A DNA stretch of 64,000 nucleotides. Origin: Cyrtodaria siliqua (lineage: Eukaryota > Mollusca > Bivalvia > Adapedonta > Hiatellidae). The stretch covers positions 184,263 to 248,262 of the forward strand of contig JAWPHD010002629.1 in assembly GCA_037043455.1 (NCBI GenBank). The letters are read 5' to 3'. Below are positions 1 through 11,076 of the stretch, piece after piece. Position numbers and translations under genes: made by a program. The notes under the pieces are model-generated. The model ran no database searches, was not told where the DNA came from, and saw only the letters and a list, made by a program, of their open reading frames with translations. The number at the start of each line of letters is the position of its first letter. Position 1 is the stretch's first letter.

Positions 1-1
1 C

Positions 2-355
2 GCTGCGAATAGCTTAGATTTAGGCACTGGTGCAAAGTCTACCTTTGTATCGTACGGTGAAAGCTGTGAATCAATCATTGATTATATTATGCTGCCGTTA
101 GAAAACATTGACTGCATACTTCAGTGCAAAATTGTAGATGACCATTGTTTGAATGTATCGAGGCATAGGCCAGTTATATGTAGTATATATGTACCTGTTT
201 TTGATGTAAATTATTACTCAAATAAAAGTGATTTGTCTACAACCTACGGTGTCAACTGGCGGAAGGTAATTCCAAGGGATATACAAAGTTATCAGGAAAT
301 GCTCAAAAATACATTCGAGCTACAAAAAGGGTGCGTATTTAAGCGAATACACTGA
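2..355 (+). pseudogene. LINE endonuclease domain, C-terminal end
   Basis: The frame is open from the window edge to a stop at 353-355, so the start lies upstream and the ATG at 89 is internal. It reads TFVSYGESCESIIDYIM and then SRHRPV, matching the last two conserved blocks of the exonuclease-endonuclease-phosphatase domain of LINEs (an S-x-IDY block and an S-x-H-R-P catalytic histidine block). In living elements this domain nicks the genomic target to prime reverse transcription. Near 335 the protein appears to continue in another frame (EVDQAYNIITHTVGG), so a frameshift separates it from what follows. Confidence 0.7.
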
Positions 356-393
356 AGTTGATCAGGCATACAATATAATCACACATACAGTAG

Positions 394-1449
394 GTGGGGC
401 ATTTGAAAAGTGTTTTCCCAAATCATTTTCTCAAACCATATTGGAACCCGCAGCTAACTACATTAGACACAAGTATGACTGATAGATGCAATGCGTGGCT
501 TCTTGACGGTCGTACAAGGGATAGATCCGTTAATTCATTTGAATCATATAAAGTAGCTAAATCTAAGTTTAGGAAAAAACATAGGTTTCATGTTCAACTA
601 TATTTAAGCCAGTTAAATGAAGAAATAGATAAAATGAAAGAAATGAACAAAACTGACTTTTGGAAACTTGTGCGTTCTCGCAGAAAACGATCAAATTCGA
701 AAGCAGGGGCCGAAATTAAATTTAATGGGGTTGTTTATCGAGACATAAATAATATAACAGATCAATGGAAACAGTATGTTACAAAGTTATATACTCCGTG
801 CTCAAACGCGATGTCGTATGATTCTTGGAAAAAATCAGTTGATGTTAGAGTAAATAATATTTTAGCATCTACGCACACACGTGACGTCATTAACGTAACT
901 CCTGAAGAAGTAAATATGTCGCTGAATGTGTGCAAGCGTGGTAAATCCCGTGGCATGGACAAAGTTTATTATGAACATTACATATATGGCGGGATAGTAA
1001 TAAGTAACGTTTTAGCTAATCTATATTCAGCTATATTACGCCTAAGCTACATTCCTTCTGATATGAATAAAGGGAATATAACAGTATTACATAAAGATGG
1101 GAGAAAGCGAAAAGATGACCCGGACAATTACAGGGCGATCACCCCTACTCAAACGACCTTGAAAATCTATGAAGACATATTATTGCGTCGCTCAAAGGCA
1201 AAACTGTTATCAAGATTAAATCCTCTACAAGGGGGCTTTCAGGAGCAACTAGGGTGCATGATGACATCATTTTTATTTAAAGAGTGTATTCTCTACGGTA
1301 AAGAAAACAAAAGCAAAGTATGTGTTGGTCTCATGGACGCCCGCCAAGCATTTGATCGTGTCTGGCACAATGGAATGCTCCTTAAATTGTTTGAGACCGA
1401 AATAAATGACATATTTTTAGCGCTTGCTAATATGTATCGTAATATGTGA
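394..1449 (+). pseudogene. LINE reverse transcriptase, linker, fingers and first palm motif
   Basis: This 351-codon frame holds a basic linker and then the N-terminal half of a LINE reverse transcriptase. Near 1075-1180 the block GNITVLHKDGRKRKDDPDNY followed by RAITP is the fingers motif seen in most LINEs. Near 1330-1378, LMDARQAFDRVWHNGM is palm motif A, and its first aspartate is a catalytic metal ligand. The frame stops at 1447-1449, before the second catalytic motif. The apparent protein enters this frame only at about 437, coming from another frame upstream. It is therefore a broken remnant and not a working gene. Confidence 0.8.
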
Positions 1450-1451
1450 AG

Positions 1452-2021
1452 TTGTGTAAGAAACCAAGGTTGTATTTCAGACTGGTTTTATGTAAAACAA
1501 GGCACTAGACAAAGTGGCAAAAGTACCTCCTCTCCATAGATGGGCTTATCAAAGAGTTAGAAATCAGTGGACTTGGTTTTTGTATGTATAACTTAAATGC
1601 AGGATCCCCTAATGTTGCTGATGATACTCTTGGTGTTAACCAAATAATAAATGAAGTCCAATTCTATACTCATCTTGGTATTCGTATAGATAAATATATG
1701 GACATAAACGACTCTATTCATGAGTCCAATACAAAATTAGGAGGTACCTTTTTAAGTCTGATAAATAGCGGAATTCACCCGCATGGGCTCAATCCGTTAA
1801 CATCCTTGACAATCTACAACACAATCGTGTTATCAAAAGCGCTGTATGGCTTGTTTCCTTCCAATGTATTAGAATTGGAGATGTCAGACAGATTCTGTGT
1901 CAAATATATCCAAAAGCTGCCTACATATACAAGCACTGATATAGCTTTAAGTGCTCTTGGAATTTGGCCAATTGAAACCGTAATTGACTTTAAAAAATAC
2001 AATTTTTTGTCAATTGTGTAG
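1452..2021 (+). pseudogene. LINE reverse transcriptase, catalytic loop and thumb
   Basis: Just after the preceding stop the sequence reads WFYVKQGTRQSG, the conserved Q-G-x-R-Q-G block. A stop and a frame change follow before GFCMYNLNAGSPNVADD, where VADD at 1614-1625 replaces the usual YADD/FADD catalytic motif. What follows this motif (TLGVNQIINEVQFYTHLG) joins too early to the thumb, which suggests an internal deletion of some tens of codons. The downstream part, YNTIVLSKALYG and SALGIWPIE, resembles the connector region of LINE polyproteins. The frame ends at 2019-2021. Confidence 0.75.
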
Positions 2022-2149
2022 ATTACCAAATAAATACCTCGCGAAGCAAATATATAAATAGGTTGATGAGTTTTTTGAATAATGACAACCAAGTGTTAGG
2101 TTATATTCCAGATATACACAGACTGCTTAAAAAATATAATATATTTTAT

Positions 2150-2505
2150 TTACTAGAGAGTTTTGAAGCAACGTCGAATGTTCCGTCAAAGTACTCATTG
2201 AAACTTTGAAAACTAAGGTGTGCGATCTGGAATCAAACCAAAGGCTCTCACGAGTAGGCCTTAAGTTAAATCAAATAACATGCTATTGTTTATTTAACAA
2301 TTTGGAACCAAGTGATATTTGGAAATTAAGCAGGGAAAGACCTGATTTAAAGAAAGATTGCTATACTGCAATATTAATACTTGGAAAACTGTTCTCCTTT
2401 AGTCGCTCTGAAAAGTGTAGAATGTGTAATTTGTTAGTAGACAACTTACTATTACATATTATGCATTACTGTTCAGTTAACGACTCCTCGAGACAAAAAC
2501 TGTGA
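2150..2505 (+). pseudogene. LINE C-terminal domain with Cys/His motif
   Basis: A further frame from about 2206 to 2505 continues the same element after another break. It contains CRMCNLLVDNLLLHIMHYC, a C-x2-C then H-x2-H-x-C pattern resembling the C-terminal zinc-binding motif of many LINE polyproteins. It stops at 2503-2505. There is no credible start codon context, as expected for an internal piece. Confidence 0.6.
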
Positions 2506-2699
2506 AATGCATTAATACAAACTATTGGATTAAAGTCATACAAAGAGTTTATTCTTAAAGGTCCTCGAGATCAGATATGCATATTATTATCAGGATTCAA
2601 ACACTTTTGGACAATTGAATCTGAAACTGATAACATGTTGGCTATTATTGTAAAAATGGTTCATACTATTTTTAATTATACATAGTAATGCAGCTTATT

Positions 2700-3790
2700 G
2701 TCACGAAGGTGTGATTAATTACTATAAGTGTATTTAAAATACATAATGGTTAACTGTCTTTTTCAGTAATTCCAGCAGGCAGCTGACGATATTACGACTA
2801 CGTTTTGAATGCTGGGAATATTCTTTATTTATTTTGTGTAGATATACATTACTACATAAATACTTTAGATTTTATGTATTTTACTATTGAAAATTAAATA
2901 ATATTTTCAATAGTGGTTCCTACTATGTTAAATAAGTCCATATTATTAGTTATGAGAGTAGGCATGAACTAATTTAAGCTGAGTAAACTGTACCATTTTT
3001 ACATCTTCAGTTTCGTTTCGGCAATATGAATATGGTACATGTTGATATATAGGGTTATTATACTAATTAAAGCTGAGTATATTGCACCACTTTGTCTTCT
3101 TGTGTTTCGTTTCGGCAAGAGTCAAGCATATGGCAATACATAGCAAAATATGATTCATATAAATAGTATTTATTTCAAATTCTGTACTCATGTTTAGTCT
3201 AATTGTAAAATAATCATTAATCGACATGTATTGTTGTATGTATATAGTCTTGATCCATTATATATATACGTTAACGTTCGCTAATGTTAAATTTTGAATT
3301 TGTATTATATGTTACAATTATATGTATAGGCTCTCCTGTACATTGGAGGAAATAAAGAATATATCTATGAAATCTGTATAATTAATGGAATGTAACCTTA
3401 TGTGGTTTTCATAATGTATTTTCACAGCATACCAAAAATGAAAAGCAAATATGCAACCACTAACTATTATATGTTTAGTAATAACGCGGGACGCGACGCG
3501 ACGGACAAAGCGATTCCTATATAAACACACCTCTTCGAAGAGGGTTTATAATAATCCGCATCAATAACTGCGGAAGTTTAAAAAAAAATTGTTAAGAATA
3601 TAAAGGTCTGAAATACCATCAAGACGCAGAAATGATTTAGAATCAGATAATTTAACAAGAGGTCCATGACATGGAAACGTTCTCCTGAAGATCCGAACAG
3701 CTAGATCTTGGAACGGTATCATTACTTTCTATATGTTGGTCATTATTTCAAGGGATATTGTTTGTTAATCATTAAACAGTACACTTGTTT
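2700..3790. other. Gene-free stretch with one imperfect direct repeat
   Basis: No coding region is supported here. The first part may be LINE 3' untranslated sequence. Two similar blocks of about 60 bp lie at roughly 2966-3030 and 3061-3121, both carrying AAGCTGAGTA and GTTTCGTTTCGGCAA. The rest is AT-rich sequence without recognisable signals. Confidence 0.4.
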
Positions 3791-5716
3791 GTGTGGCCAT
3801 GTTTGGAGGAGGCTAGGAGGCTAGGACGAGGCATGTTTAAAGTAATTTCAGAGGATTAGTGCCACAAGTTTTTCCTATATAACTCTGTGAAAACAAAGAT
3901 GGCTGTTGGTGGCCATGTTCGACGACAAATAAAAAAATGTTTCGAACGAACCTTTGATGCTATGCCAGTCATTTTGGTAAAGATACCAAATCAATAACAT
4001 ATGGTTACCACAAAGTTGTACTTTTCAAACCTATTTTTAGCTGTGGTGGCCATCTTGAAGTTCAGGCCGACCTGATTTTTAATTAGGACCAACTAGACAT
4101 CAAGAAAACTAGACATCATGAAAATCCATATAGTGGCTTCAGAGGTGACGTCGACACAAGTTGTTCCTTATAACTCTATGTAAACAAGGATATCCGCTGG
4201 CGGCCATATTTGAAACTGAATAAAAATGAATTTTGTTAATGATCAACGTCATGGCATGCCAATCAATGTGGTAAAGCGTCCAAATAAGCAATAGTCGCCA
4301 CAAAATTGTATTTTTTTTAAAAACTATGTTTAACTACGGTGGCCATCTTGAAGTTCAGGCCGACCTGATCTTTACTTAAAACCAACTAGAAATCAAGAGC
4401 AACATTACTGAAAAGTTTCATGAAAATCCATTAGGTAGTTTCAGGGAGTAGTCGCCACAATTTTTTCCTATATAACTCTAAATAAAGATGTCCGCTGATG
4501 GCCATGTTTGATAACGAATGAAAATTAATTTTGTTTAGTACCAACTACACGTCATGATAGTCAATTTGGTAAAGGTTCCAAATCAATACCCCTTATTGTT
4601 TTTGAGAATCAGTCGCCACAAAATTGTATTTTTAAAATCAATTTTAACTGTGGTGGTCATCTTGAAATTATGGAGGACCTGATTTTTACTTAGGACTACC
4701 TAGACATCAAAAGCAACATTCCTCTAAAGTTTCATAAAAAATCCATAAAGTAGTTAAAGAGGTGAAGTGGCCATACGATTTTCCTACTAGTAAATAAAGA
4801 TGGCCGCTGGTGGCCATGTTTGACGTCGAATAAAATTGACTTTCGTCAAGGACCACCATTATGTCATGTTGATCATTTTATTAAAGGTCCCACCCATATC
4901 AGTATCACTTATAGTTTTGGAGGTCACTATAAAATTCTTTTTTAAAAATCTATTTTTAGCTTTGATGGCCATCTTGGATTTCAAATCAATCTGAGTTTTT
5001 GCTCGGATCAACTATACTTTATGGGCAACATTTCTTTAAAGTTTCATAAAACATCCATGAAGTAGTTAAAGAGGTGTAGTCGCCACACGATTTTCCTATA
5101 TAACTTTATGTAAACAAAGATGACCGCTGGTGGCCAAGTCTGACGTCATATCAAAATGATTTTCGTAAAAGGACCACCATTATGTCATGTTGATCATTTT
5201 ATTAAAGGTCTCACCCATATCAGTATCACTTATAGTTTTGGAGGAGTAGTCGCTATAAACGTCTTTTTTTTAAATCTATTTTTAGCTTTGATGGCCATCT
5301 TGGATTTCACATCAATCTGAGATTTTGCTAGGATCAACTATATTTTATGGGCAACATTCCTTTAAAGTTTCATAAAAAATCAGAGGAGTAGTCGCCACAG
5401 ATTTTCCTATATAACTCTGATGTAAACATAGATGGCAGCTGGTGGCCATGCTTGACATTGAATTACAATAATGTTCACCAAGGACCAACGTTACGTCATG
5501 TTGAAATTTAAGTCAAGGTCCCATATCATTATTTTTAGCTTTGGTGGCCGTCTTGTATCTCCCATTACCTGACGTTTTGCTAGGATCAGGTAGACCTTAT
5601 GGGCAACATTCCTGTAAAGTTTCATGAACATTCATTCAGTCCTTTCAGAGGAGTAGTCGACACACAAAAAAGGTTTACGGACGGACGGACTGCTGATCTG
5701 TGATCAGTAGAGCTAA
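3790..5716 (+). mobile_element. Tandem-unit element (about 300-bp units) with ACGG tail and hairpin-CTAA end
   Basis: About six diverged copies of a 290-320 bp unit follow one another. The block GATGGCCGCTGGTGGCCAT recurs near 3899, 4191, 4487, 4799, 5119 and 5431. Other unit landmarks are AGTAGTCGCCACAA and CAACATTCCTGTAAAGTTTC. The last unit runs into an ACGGACGGACGG tract (5676-5690), a perfect hairpin CTGATC-TGT-GATCAG (5693-5707), five bases and CTAA (5713-5716). The organisation matches tandem-repeat-containing elements described in bivalves (pearl/CvA type). The 3' end resembles a Helitron terminus. No transposition protein is encoded. Confidence 0.65.
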
Positions 5717-7200
5717 AAACTATTTCTTCTCATTTTAAATAAATCCAAATCCAAAGTGTTTATAGGACACCTTGTTCTTACCACAGGTGAAATTAATGGT
5801 GTTGGGATTTTTTTTAAAGCTGGTAAATTTTGTTTAAAATAAACTTCTTACGATCTTTCCTAAAAGCAATCCCAGAGTATAACAGTTATATACATAGGTG
5901 TTTAGCTCGGTCTGGTCGATTTTTTTCACGTTACTGCTTTTATCAATTATTTCACTGGACAAATGTTTAGAATTGTCCACAAACGAGGACTGTTTGGAAC
6001 CGCAGATGTATGCAGTTTTCGAAACCGAAACCAATTCGATCAAACCGTTTTGTGACAAGTCAAAATATCTTGAAAAACGCGATATCTCCCAACATCACTG
6101 TAGAACATTTCAACATTTCAAAATCGATGTCATTTGTGGAGCTTTTCCAAATGTACCAGTATCAATTCAAACCAAAAACTTGACCAACAGTTGCACATGA
6201 CATGTTTTGATTTTTGAAGTTCTCTTCCCTATAATTCTATGTAAAACTGATTCAACAATGGTCCCTAAGCTCCCAATTAAAGAAAAATGAACCAAGGTTG
6301 ATTTATGAGAAAAGAAAGCAAAAAAAATTAAAAAAATAGATCAATATGAAATAAGAAATAAGAAAAAAATAAATTGTATAATGAAAAAACAAATAAATAT
6401 GTGTTTTTGTTTGTTTTTTCTTATTATGAAAAAAAAGAGCCTCTAGTGAGATTTGAACCCACGACCCATGGGGTTTCCAGTATACATTACCTGAAAAGGG
6501 CCATAACTCCGATGTTACTGGTTCGATCAGGCTGGTTTTCAAACCTGTCCGAGCTTTTATTTCAACAATTTGGCCAATTTTTGAAAGATCGAATACGAAA
6601 TGAAGGCGCTAGAGTGTTTACAAGACTGAAAATGGCATTTGTACACCTCACTATGGCTCCCTCCAAGAGTGACAGCGAGTGACAAAATGCGATTATTGTG
6701 TATATATTATTAATGTATTTATATTATTCACACTGAAGTGCGAATTATGGCAACTCCAGTCAAAAGAGATCGAAAATGGCGATGAATTTAGAAGATTAAG
6801 TAGTTTTTGTCTCTCCTCAGAGTAAGGGGTGGAGCATGAAATGGGCTGAGTTGACTGATATTGGTGTTTTTTTATGTTGGACTCTGAAGAGTGTCCAATA
6901 TATTTTCATGTTGGAGTGGGAATTAGTATGAACCGCAACGGCCGCATATGCGTAACTGTAATTTGAAGATGTTAATCAATCCATTTGAGTTTATATACTA
7001 CAAAAAGATAAGACTATATGTTGAATAAGGGTTCCTTTGGAAGAAAAGAACGCACCTAAGTAGTAGACATAGGCTCGTTTTTTATTGAGTTCTATTTATG
7101 AAAGATAATGATAAATAACAGTGTATATTTTAATTTCGATAAACTTTACCCAGTATAATAGTAAGGTAACCCACTACGTTTGTACCGACGAGAAACGACG
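5717..7200. other. Gene-poor stretch with A/T-rich tract
   Basis: A very A-rich, then T-rich low-complexity stretch occupies about 6300-6440. An open frame at 5898-6200 has a hydrophobic start but opens with GTG, has no upstream ATG and no recognisable homology, so I do not call it. A tRNA-like piece is listed separately. I see nothing else I can support. Confidence 0.4.
6436..6500 (-). repeat. Degenerate tRNA-like (SINE head) fragment
   Basis: On the minus strand the sequence reads GGGTCGTGGGTTCAAATCTC, with a good RNA polymerase III B box (GGTTCAAATC) and the remains of an anticodon arm upstream. The acceptor and D stems do not pair, so it is not a tRNA gene. It is more likely the head of a tRNA-derived SINE. 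Confidence 0.4.
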
Positions 7201-7229
7201 AGCTATTCTACTTGCTCCGGCGTCATGCA

Positions 7230-7715
7230 GCGTTTCCGTCGGCGCTGGTTAACTTTTTTTTATTGGTATGCTCATATCTCAAAAACTGTTTGACATAATG
7301 CAGTGAAACTTCATATATGTATTTGCAATAAATAGATCACATGCTATCACGCACAAGCTAGATAACTCTGCAACCTACTTTGACAAAGTTATGGCCCTTT
7401 TTATACTTAGTCAAAATTGTGTTAAATACGAGTATATGTAACCTGTTTAACCACTAGACCGATTGGAATGAAACGTCACAGATGTGATCGATATCAATGA
7501 ATAGCATGCCATGCGCTAGCCACATAATTCTGCAACATATTTTGGCACGGTTATGCCGCCTTTTTTACTTGGCCAAAATGCGTAGTAACCTTATATATTC
7601 TTAACCACTGCACATATTTGAACGAAACTTCACACATGTATTCGGCATCAATGAAAAATATGCCACACACAATTCATGTAACGCCGAAACCTATTTTGGC
7701 ACATCTATACCCTTT
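7230..7715 (+). repeat. Tandem repeat, about 150-bp unit, three diverged copies
   Basis: Three diverged units share the phrases ATAACTCTGCAACCTA, TTGACAAAGTTATGGCCCTT and ATGAAACTTCACA-like blocks (near 7290-7410, 7460-7560 and 7600-7715). Such units belong to dispersed mollusc repeats. No terminal hairpin or ACGG tract is visible for this copy. Confidence 0.55.
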
Positions 7716-7754
7716 TTTAACATATGCACATGTATGTGCAATAACAAACCGAAG

Positions 7755-8290
7755 ATATATAATGGACTCTCCTCAGAGTCGAGTTATATATGTGTATAAT
7801 ATATATATTTATGGATCTATACTGCTGATATGTATCGGACACTCCTTAGAGTCAGGTTATATAAAACATAACATATCCAGTGTCTAAACTCTATATTTGT
7901 ATATATCTATACTCCTGATATATATCAGTCTCTCCTCAGAGTCAGCTTATATAAAACCAACCATCTCCAGGTATGTAATCTTTACATTGATATGCATCTA
8001 TACTACCTACATCTATGCATCTATACTCACTATATATATCGGACTCTCTTCAGAGAGTCAGTTTGTATAATAACATCCATCTTCAGTGTCTATACTCTAT
8101 CTATTTAAATATGTATACTCCTGATATATATCGGACTCTCCTCATGGTCAGGTTATATAAAACCTAACATCTACAGTGTTTACAATCTATACATTTATGT
8201 ATTTACACTCCTGATAAATATTGGACTCTTCTCAGAGTCAGGTTATATAAAACCTAACAACTTCAGTGTCTATAATTTATACATGTATGT
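7755..8290 (+). repeat. Tandem repeat, about 90-bp unit, six copies, each with a small palindrome
   Basis: The block GGACTCTCCTCAGAGTC recurs at about 7763, 7838, 7928, 8042, 8131 and 8223, followed by AGGTTATATAAAACCTAACA and a CTATACATTTATGTAT-like segment. Spacing varies from 75 to 113 bp. Within each unit GACTCT and AGAGTC can pair across four bases. Confidence 0.7.
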
Positions 8291-8640
8291 CCGGTTATGC
8301 CTGCATAATTTGCTTTATGAACAAGTCTGGGGGTCAGTATGGATAACGTCAATATTAGATGATCAGCATCTTATTAGATTTGCTCCTAAAACGTAGCATA
8401 TCTGCCTTTGTGGCGTATTTTTACGAACCCCTTACACATTTCCGGTCGTTTACGGGACCATTGTTATTTTTAATTTTGAGATTGTGTTTTGTATATGCAT
8501 TATGACTATATATCTTGTTGTATAGTAAGAACAAAAGGTTGTATGAGAGTGTGCTTGGTTTAATCATTAACATTTATATTGTGTTTCATTATATGACACA
8601 GTTTGTTTTAGATAATATATGACTAAAACAAAATTATATT

Positions 8641-8666
8641 GGGTCATGCAACGCAACGCATGACCC
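8641..8666. repeat. Perfect 9-bp-stem hairpin
   Basis: GGGTCATGC and GCATGACCC form a perfect inverted repeat separated by eight bases. It may mark the end of a mobile element, but no partner end was found. Confidence 0.5.
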
Positions 8667-8745
8667 CTTTCAATTGCATACACGGATGTATGTCTTCTTT
8701 TACCCCGGACTGAGGATCATATATATATCTATACTTCTGATATAT

Positions 8746-9009
8746 ATACATATTCTGCGACAAGGACCATCACAAACTGACTTCTATGGTGACGTGATTT
8801 ACAAACTTCTTAAGATCCTTGGTCATGATCACTTTCATACTGTCTTTGTGAAACTTGTTATACGGTTTATCAAAAGAGGTTATGACCATATCATTTTGCA
8901 ACGCACTGTATGCTTGGTAGTGGATCCATTTACAGTTCGCCAATATGCTTTCCTCTTTGATTGTGCGATGACCGGACAGGCTTTGGACCCTACGATGACG
9001 TCTACCTAA
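8746..9009 (+). pseudogene. Fragment of an unidentified mobile-element-like protein (FYGD motif)
   Basis: The frame reads GPSQTDFYGDVIYKLLKIL, then GYDHIILQRTVCLVVDPFTV and AFLFDC, and stops at 9007-9009. From memory this resembles a short open frame that recurs in mollusc and cnidarian genomic repeats (FYGD-x-VYK, TACLV-x-NP, FLFNC), but I do not know its function. There is no ATG in a good context and the reading frame begins inside AT-rich sequence, so it is a fragment. It ends about 40 bases before the start of a dispersed repeat. It could be the tail of a LINE-type open frame. Confidence 0.35.
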
Positions 9010-9042
9010 AGCCCAAAAGGACGGTGACGTTTGATGTTTGTC

Positions 9043-9712
9043 TGTAATATTGTCTTGTCGCGCCCACAATGGTTTATTTTCTTGTTACTCTGGCTTCTGC
9101 CAAGTCACTGAATATCTTCTTTGTGGCTTTCTAGGTTATTGTTTTTTGTATTCATATATACACGAGCATCTTTGTGTTTTACTTATATTGCCTATTAATG
9201 CTGCCTTGTTGGTTAGATAATAGTTCATGGATTTCTTTATTTACACTGTCCCGTTTTATTGGGTTGACAGTAGGATAAGTGAGAGGTTTGGTGCACCATA
9301 GAACCTGGTTTAAACCCCTGAGGCATTTTTTGCCACTGACCGTTCCAAGGCGGTAGCCCTATTGTCAACCCTTCTGTGTTTGTGGAGCGCTGTGGTCTAG
9401 TGGTAGAGCGTTGGACCCATGATCCAAAAGTCGTGGGTTCGATTTCCGCCATTGTCATATGCGTTGTGTCCCTGAGCAAGACACTTTATCTGCATTGCTT
9501 AGTACTGGTTCTACCCAGGAAGACATCGAGAGTGATTCAAATAAGTTCATAGAGCTTTCGTTACAATCGATGTAAAATAAATAAGTTTAAACTAACCCTT
9601 CTGTGTTTGTGATGTCTTATTTGGCCTTTTATTCATCTTTGATCTTTGTTTATGCGTGTGTTTGTGGTTGACTGTCGTCCTTTGAATGCTGCTTTTCCTG
9701 TTCGATTTTTAT
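9043..9712 (+). repeat. Dispersed about 460-bp repeat, copy 1 (split by a SINE)
   Basis: This copy runs from TCTTGTCGCGCCCACAATGG to GCTGCTTTTCCTGTTCGAT and matches the sequence at 10612-11075 along its length once the SINE at 9385-9593 and one duplicated target site are removed. Shared landmarks are GGCTTCTGCCAAGTCA, CCACTGACCGTTCCAAGGCG and GTAGCCCTATTGTCAACCC. Both copies keep an open frame over the first 180 bases (GFCQVTEYL, CGFLGYCF, CVLLILPI). The repeat type is unknown. Confidence 0.7.
9385..9593 (+). mobile_element. tRNA-derived SINE with perfect 18-bp target-site duplication
   Basis: The head has an A box (TGGTCTAGTGGTAGAGCG) and a B box (GGTTCGATTTC), with an anticodon stem TTGGA/TCCAA around a loop carrying CAT. 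A body with GTCCCTGAGCAAGACACTTT follows, a phrase like the CORE-type central part of several SINE groups. The tail contains GTACTGGTTCTACCCAGGAA and ends TAAGTTTAAACT. AACCCTTCTGTGTTTGTG is repeated exactly at 9367-9384 and 9594-9611, so this is a young, complete insertion into the dispersed repeat. Related copies lie at 29090 and 49026. Confidence 0.9.
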
Positions 9713-9765
9713 ATCTATAGAATATAAGGAAAAAATATCACCATTATCTTTAATCTGTACATTTA

Positions 9766-9850
9766 ATATATATGCATTATGGGGCTTCTGGACCAAATCC
9801 CTCATTTTCGTCGTGATTTGATCCAAAACGCCTCATAATGCATATATATA
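9766..9850. repeat. Foldback inverted repeat, about 85 bp
   Basis: The arms begin TATATATGCATTATGGGGC and end GCCTCATAATGCATATATATA-like, with inner pairing between GGACCAAATC and GATTTGATCC. The whole can form one long imperfect hairpin. It may be a small MITE or a deletion derivative of one. Confidence 0.6.
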
Positions 9851-10373
9851 ATTTGTGGGTGTCATGTTTACTGTAAGTTGCTGAAATAAGCTGGGCCAGA
9901 GTTATATTTTAAGATTTTTTTTATAAAAGGTGATTTGTTATCAAAATTCCACCCAAATCAACAAAAATAAGATTTTCAAGGATTTTCTAGGAGGGAATCA
10001 TATAGTCTGATTCTCCCGCATCAAATTTCTATATGTCTCAGTCTAATACATTCAACAGTAAATGGTGTCACTACTTCCCAGTATCTATGTTTCAATCTAA
10101 CTATGTGAGCACCACAACCTACACATATTTGATATTTTGCACTGTACCTTTTCCACAGTTTAGACACGGTAAAACTTTACTTTGCTTTAATCTATATTTG
10201 TGGAGGCTGCAATAGTTTGAATTTCTTGTAGTCTTTTTTTTACAAGGCTCGTGGCATCCAACTTTGAGAAATTGGCAAATGTTTTCAATGTTTTTAGTGT
10301 TTCCATTTTCTTTTTTTTGTTACATAAAATAATGTTTATATTAAGAAGAAAATATTGTTAATATATAACAAAA
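9851..10373. other. AT-rich stretch, no gene seen
   Basis: No supported coding or RNA feature. A short open frame at 10033-10215 has no recognisable homology. Confidence 0.4.
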
Positions 10374-10614
10374 ATGAGTACCGCAGACGTGAAATACATT
10401 TTACAAATACACCGGGATGGAATAATTAATGATGATCAGCTTAGAAAGATGGTAGATGCTCTCAAAGAGCCTCCAAAGGAAACTCCAAAAGAGGTTAATT
10501 CTCAAGCATTAGAAAATCTATACAAGAGACGTCGTAACAAGAAACAACGTAAACAAGAAAAGCAGAGATATGCTAAATTACAAGAAAATGTCATAAATGA
10601 ACAGAAACAAGTTC
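10374..10614 (+). pseudogene. N-terminal part of a Polinton-type protein, interrupted
   Basis: An ATG at 10374 opens a frame reading MSTADVKYILQIHRDGI, then a charged, basic helical stretch around NLYKRRRNKKQRKQEKQRYA. About 80 residues in, the frame runs into a dispersed repeat at about 10612 and stops at 10640. After the repeat, at about 11075, a protein segment resumes in another frame and resembles proteins found upstream of polymerase B in Polinton/Maverick elements of invertebrates. I infer that the two segments were one gene. The link rests on position and charge pattern, so confidence is moderate. Confidence 0.45.
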
Positions 10615-11075
10615 CATGTTCTTTCTTGTCGGGCCCTTAATGGTGTATTCTCTTACTGCTCTGGCTTCTGCCAAGTCAATGAGTACCTTCATTGTGGCTT
10701 TCTAGGCTATTGTTTTTTTGTATTATATTTACACGAGCATATTTGTGTTTTACTTATATTGCCTATTGATGCTGCCTTGTTGGTTAGAGTTTAGGTCATG
10801 GCGGGGATTTCTTTATTTACACTGTCCTGTTTTAATGGGATGACAGTAGGGTAAGTGTGAGGTTTGGTGCACCCTAGAACCGGTTTAAATCCCCAGTGGC
10901 CTACTTTGCCACTGACCGTTCCAAGGCGGTAGCCCTATTGTCAACCCTTTTGTGTTTGTGGTGTCGTTTGCACTTTTTATTACTTTTGCCTTTTCGTTTG
11001 TCTGTTTGCGTGTTTGTTTTTGTGTTTTGTGGTTGACTGTCGTCATTGAATGCTGCTTTCCCTGTCCGATATTTT
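10612..11075 (+). repeat. Dispersed about 460-bp repeat, copy 2
   Basis: This copy runs from TTCTTGTCGGGCCCTTAATGG to CTGCTTTCCCTGTCCGAT and is the uninterrupted partner of the copy at 9043-9712. Its first 180 bases keep the same open frame as copy 1 (GFCQVNEYLHCGFLGYCF). It lies between two pieces of the Polinton-type protein, so it probably inserted there. No clear target duplication was seen. Confidence 0.7.
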
Positions 11076-11076
11076 T

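Larger units (their letters stand above)
1..2700 (+). mobile_element. Decayed non-LTR retrotransposon (LINE), 5' end outside window
   Basis: The coding remnants in this interval follow the order expected of a LINE: the end of an apurinic-type endonuclease, a linker, reverse transcriptase fingers and palm, then a C-terminal Cys/His region. All lie on the plus strand but change frame several times and carry stops, so the copy is dead. The sequence after about 2505 looks like a 3' untranslated region, and I could not fix its end. The lineage is probably in the CR1/Jockey/I part of LINE diversity, but that is inference from motif style only. Confidence 0.8.

Noticed and set aside
5898..6200. Possible secreted protein with hydrophobic start and cysteines
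   Set aside because: It starts with GTG, has no ATG, no splice evidence and no recognisable family.
9385..9455. Functional tRNA-Met gene
   Set aside because: Acceptor stem is absent, the base before the anticodon is not T, and the unit is clearly a SINE with target duplications.
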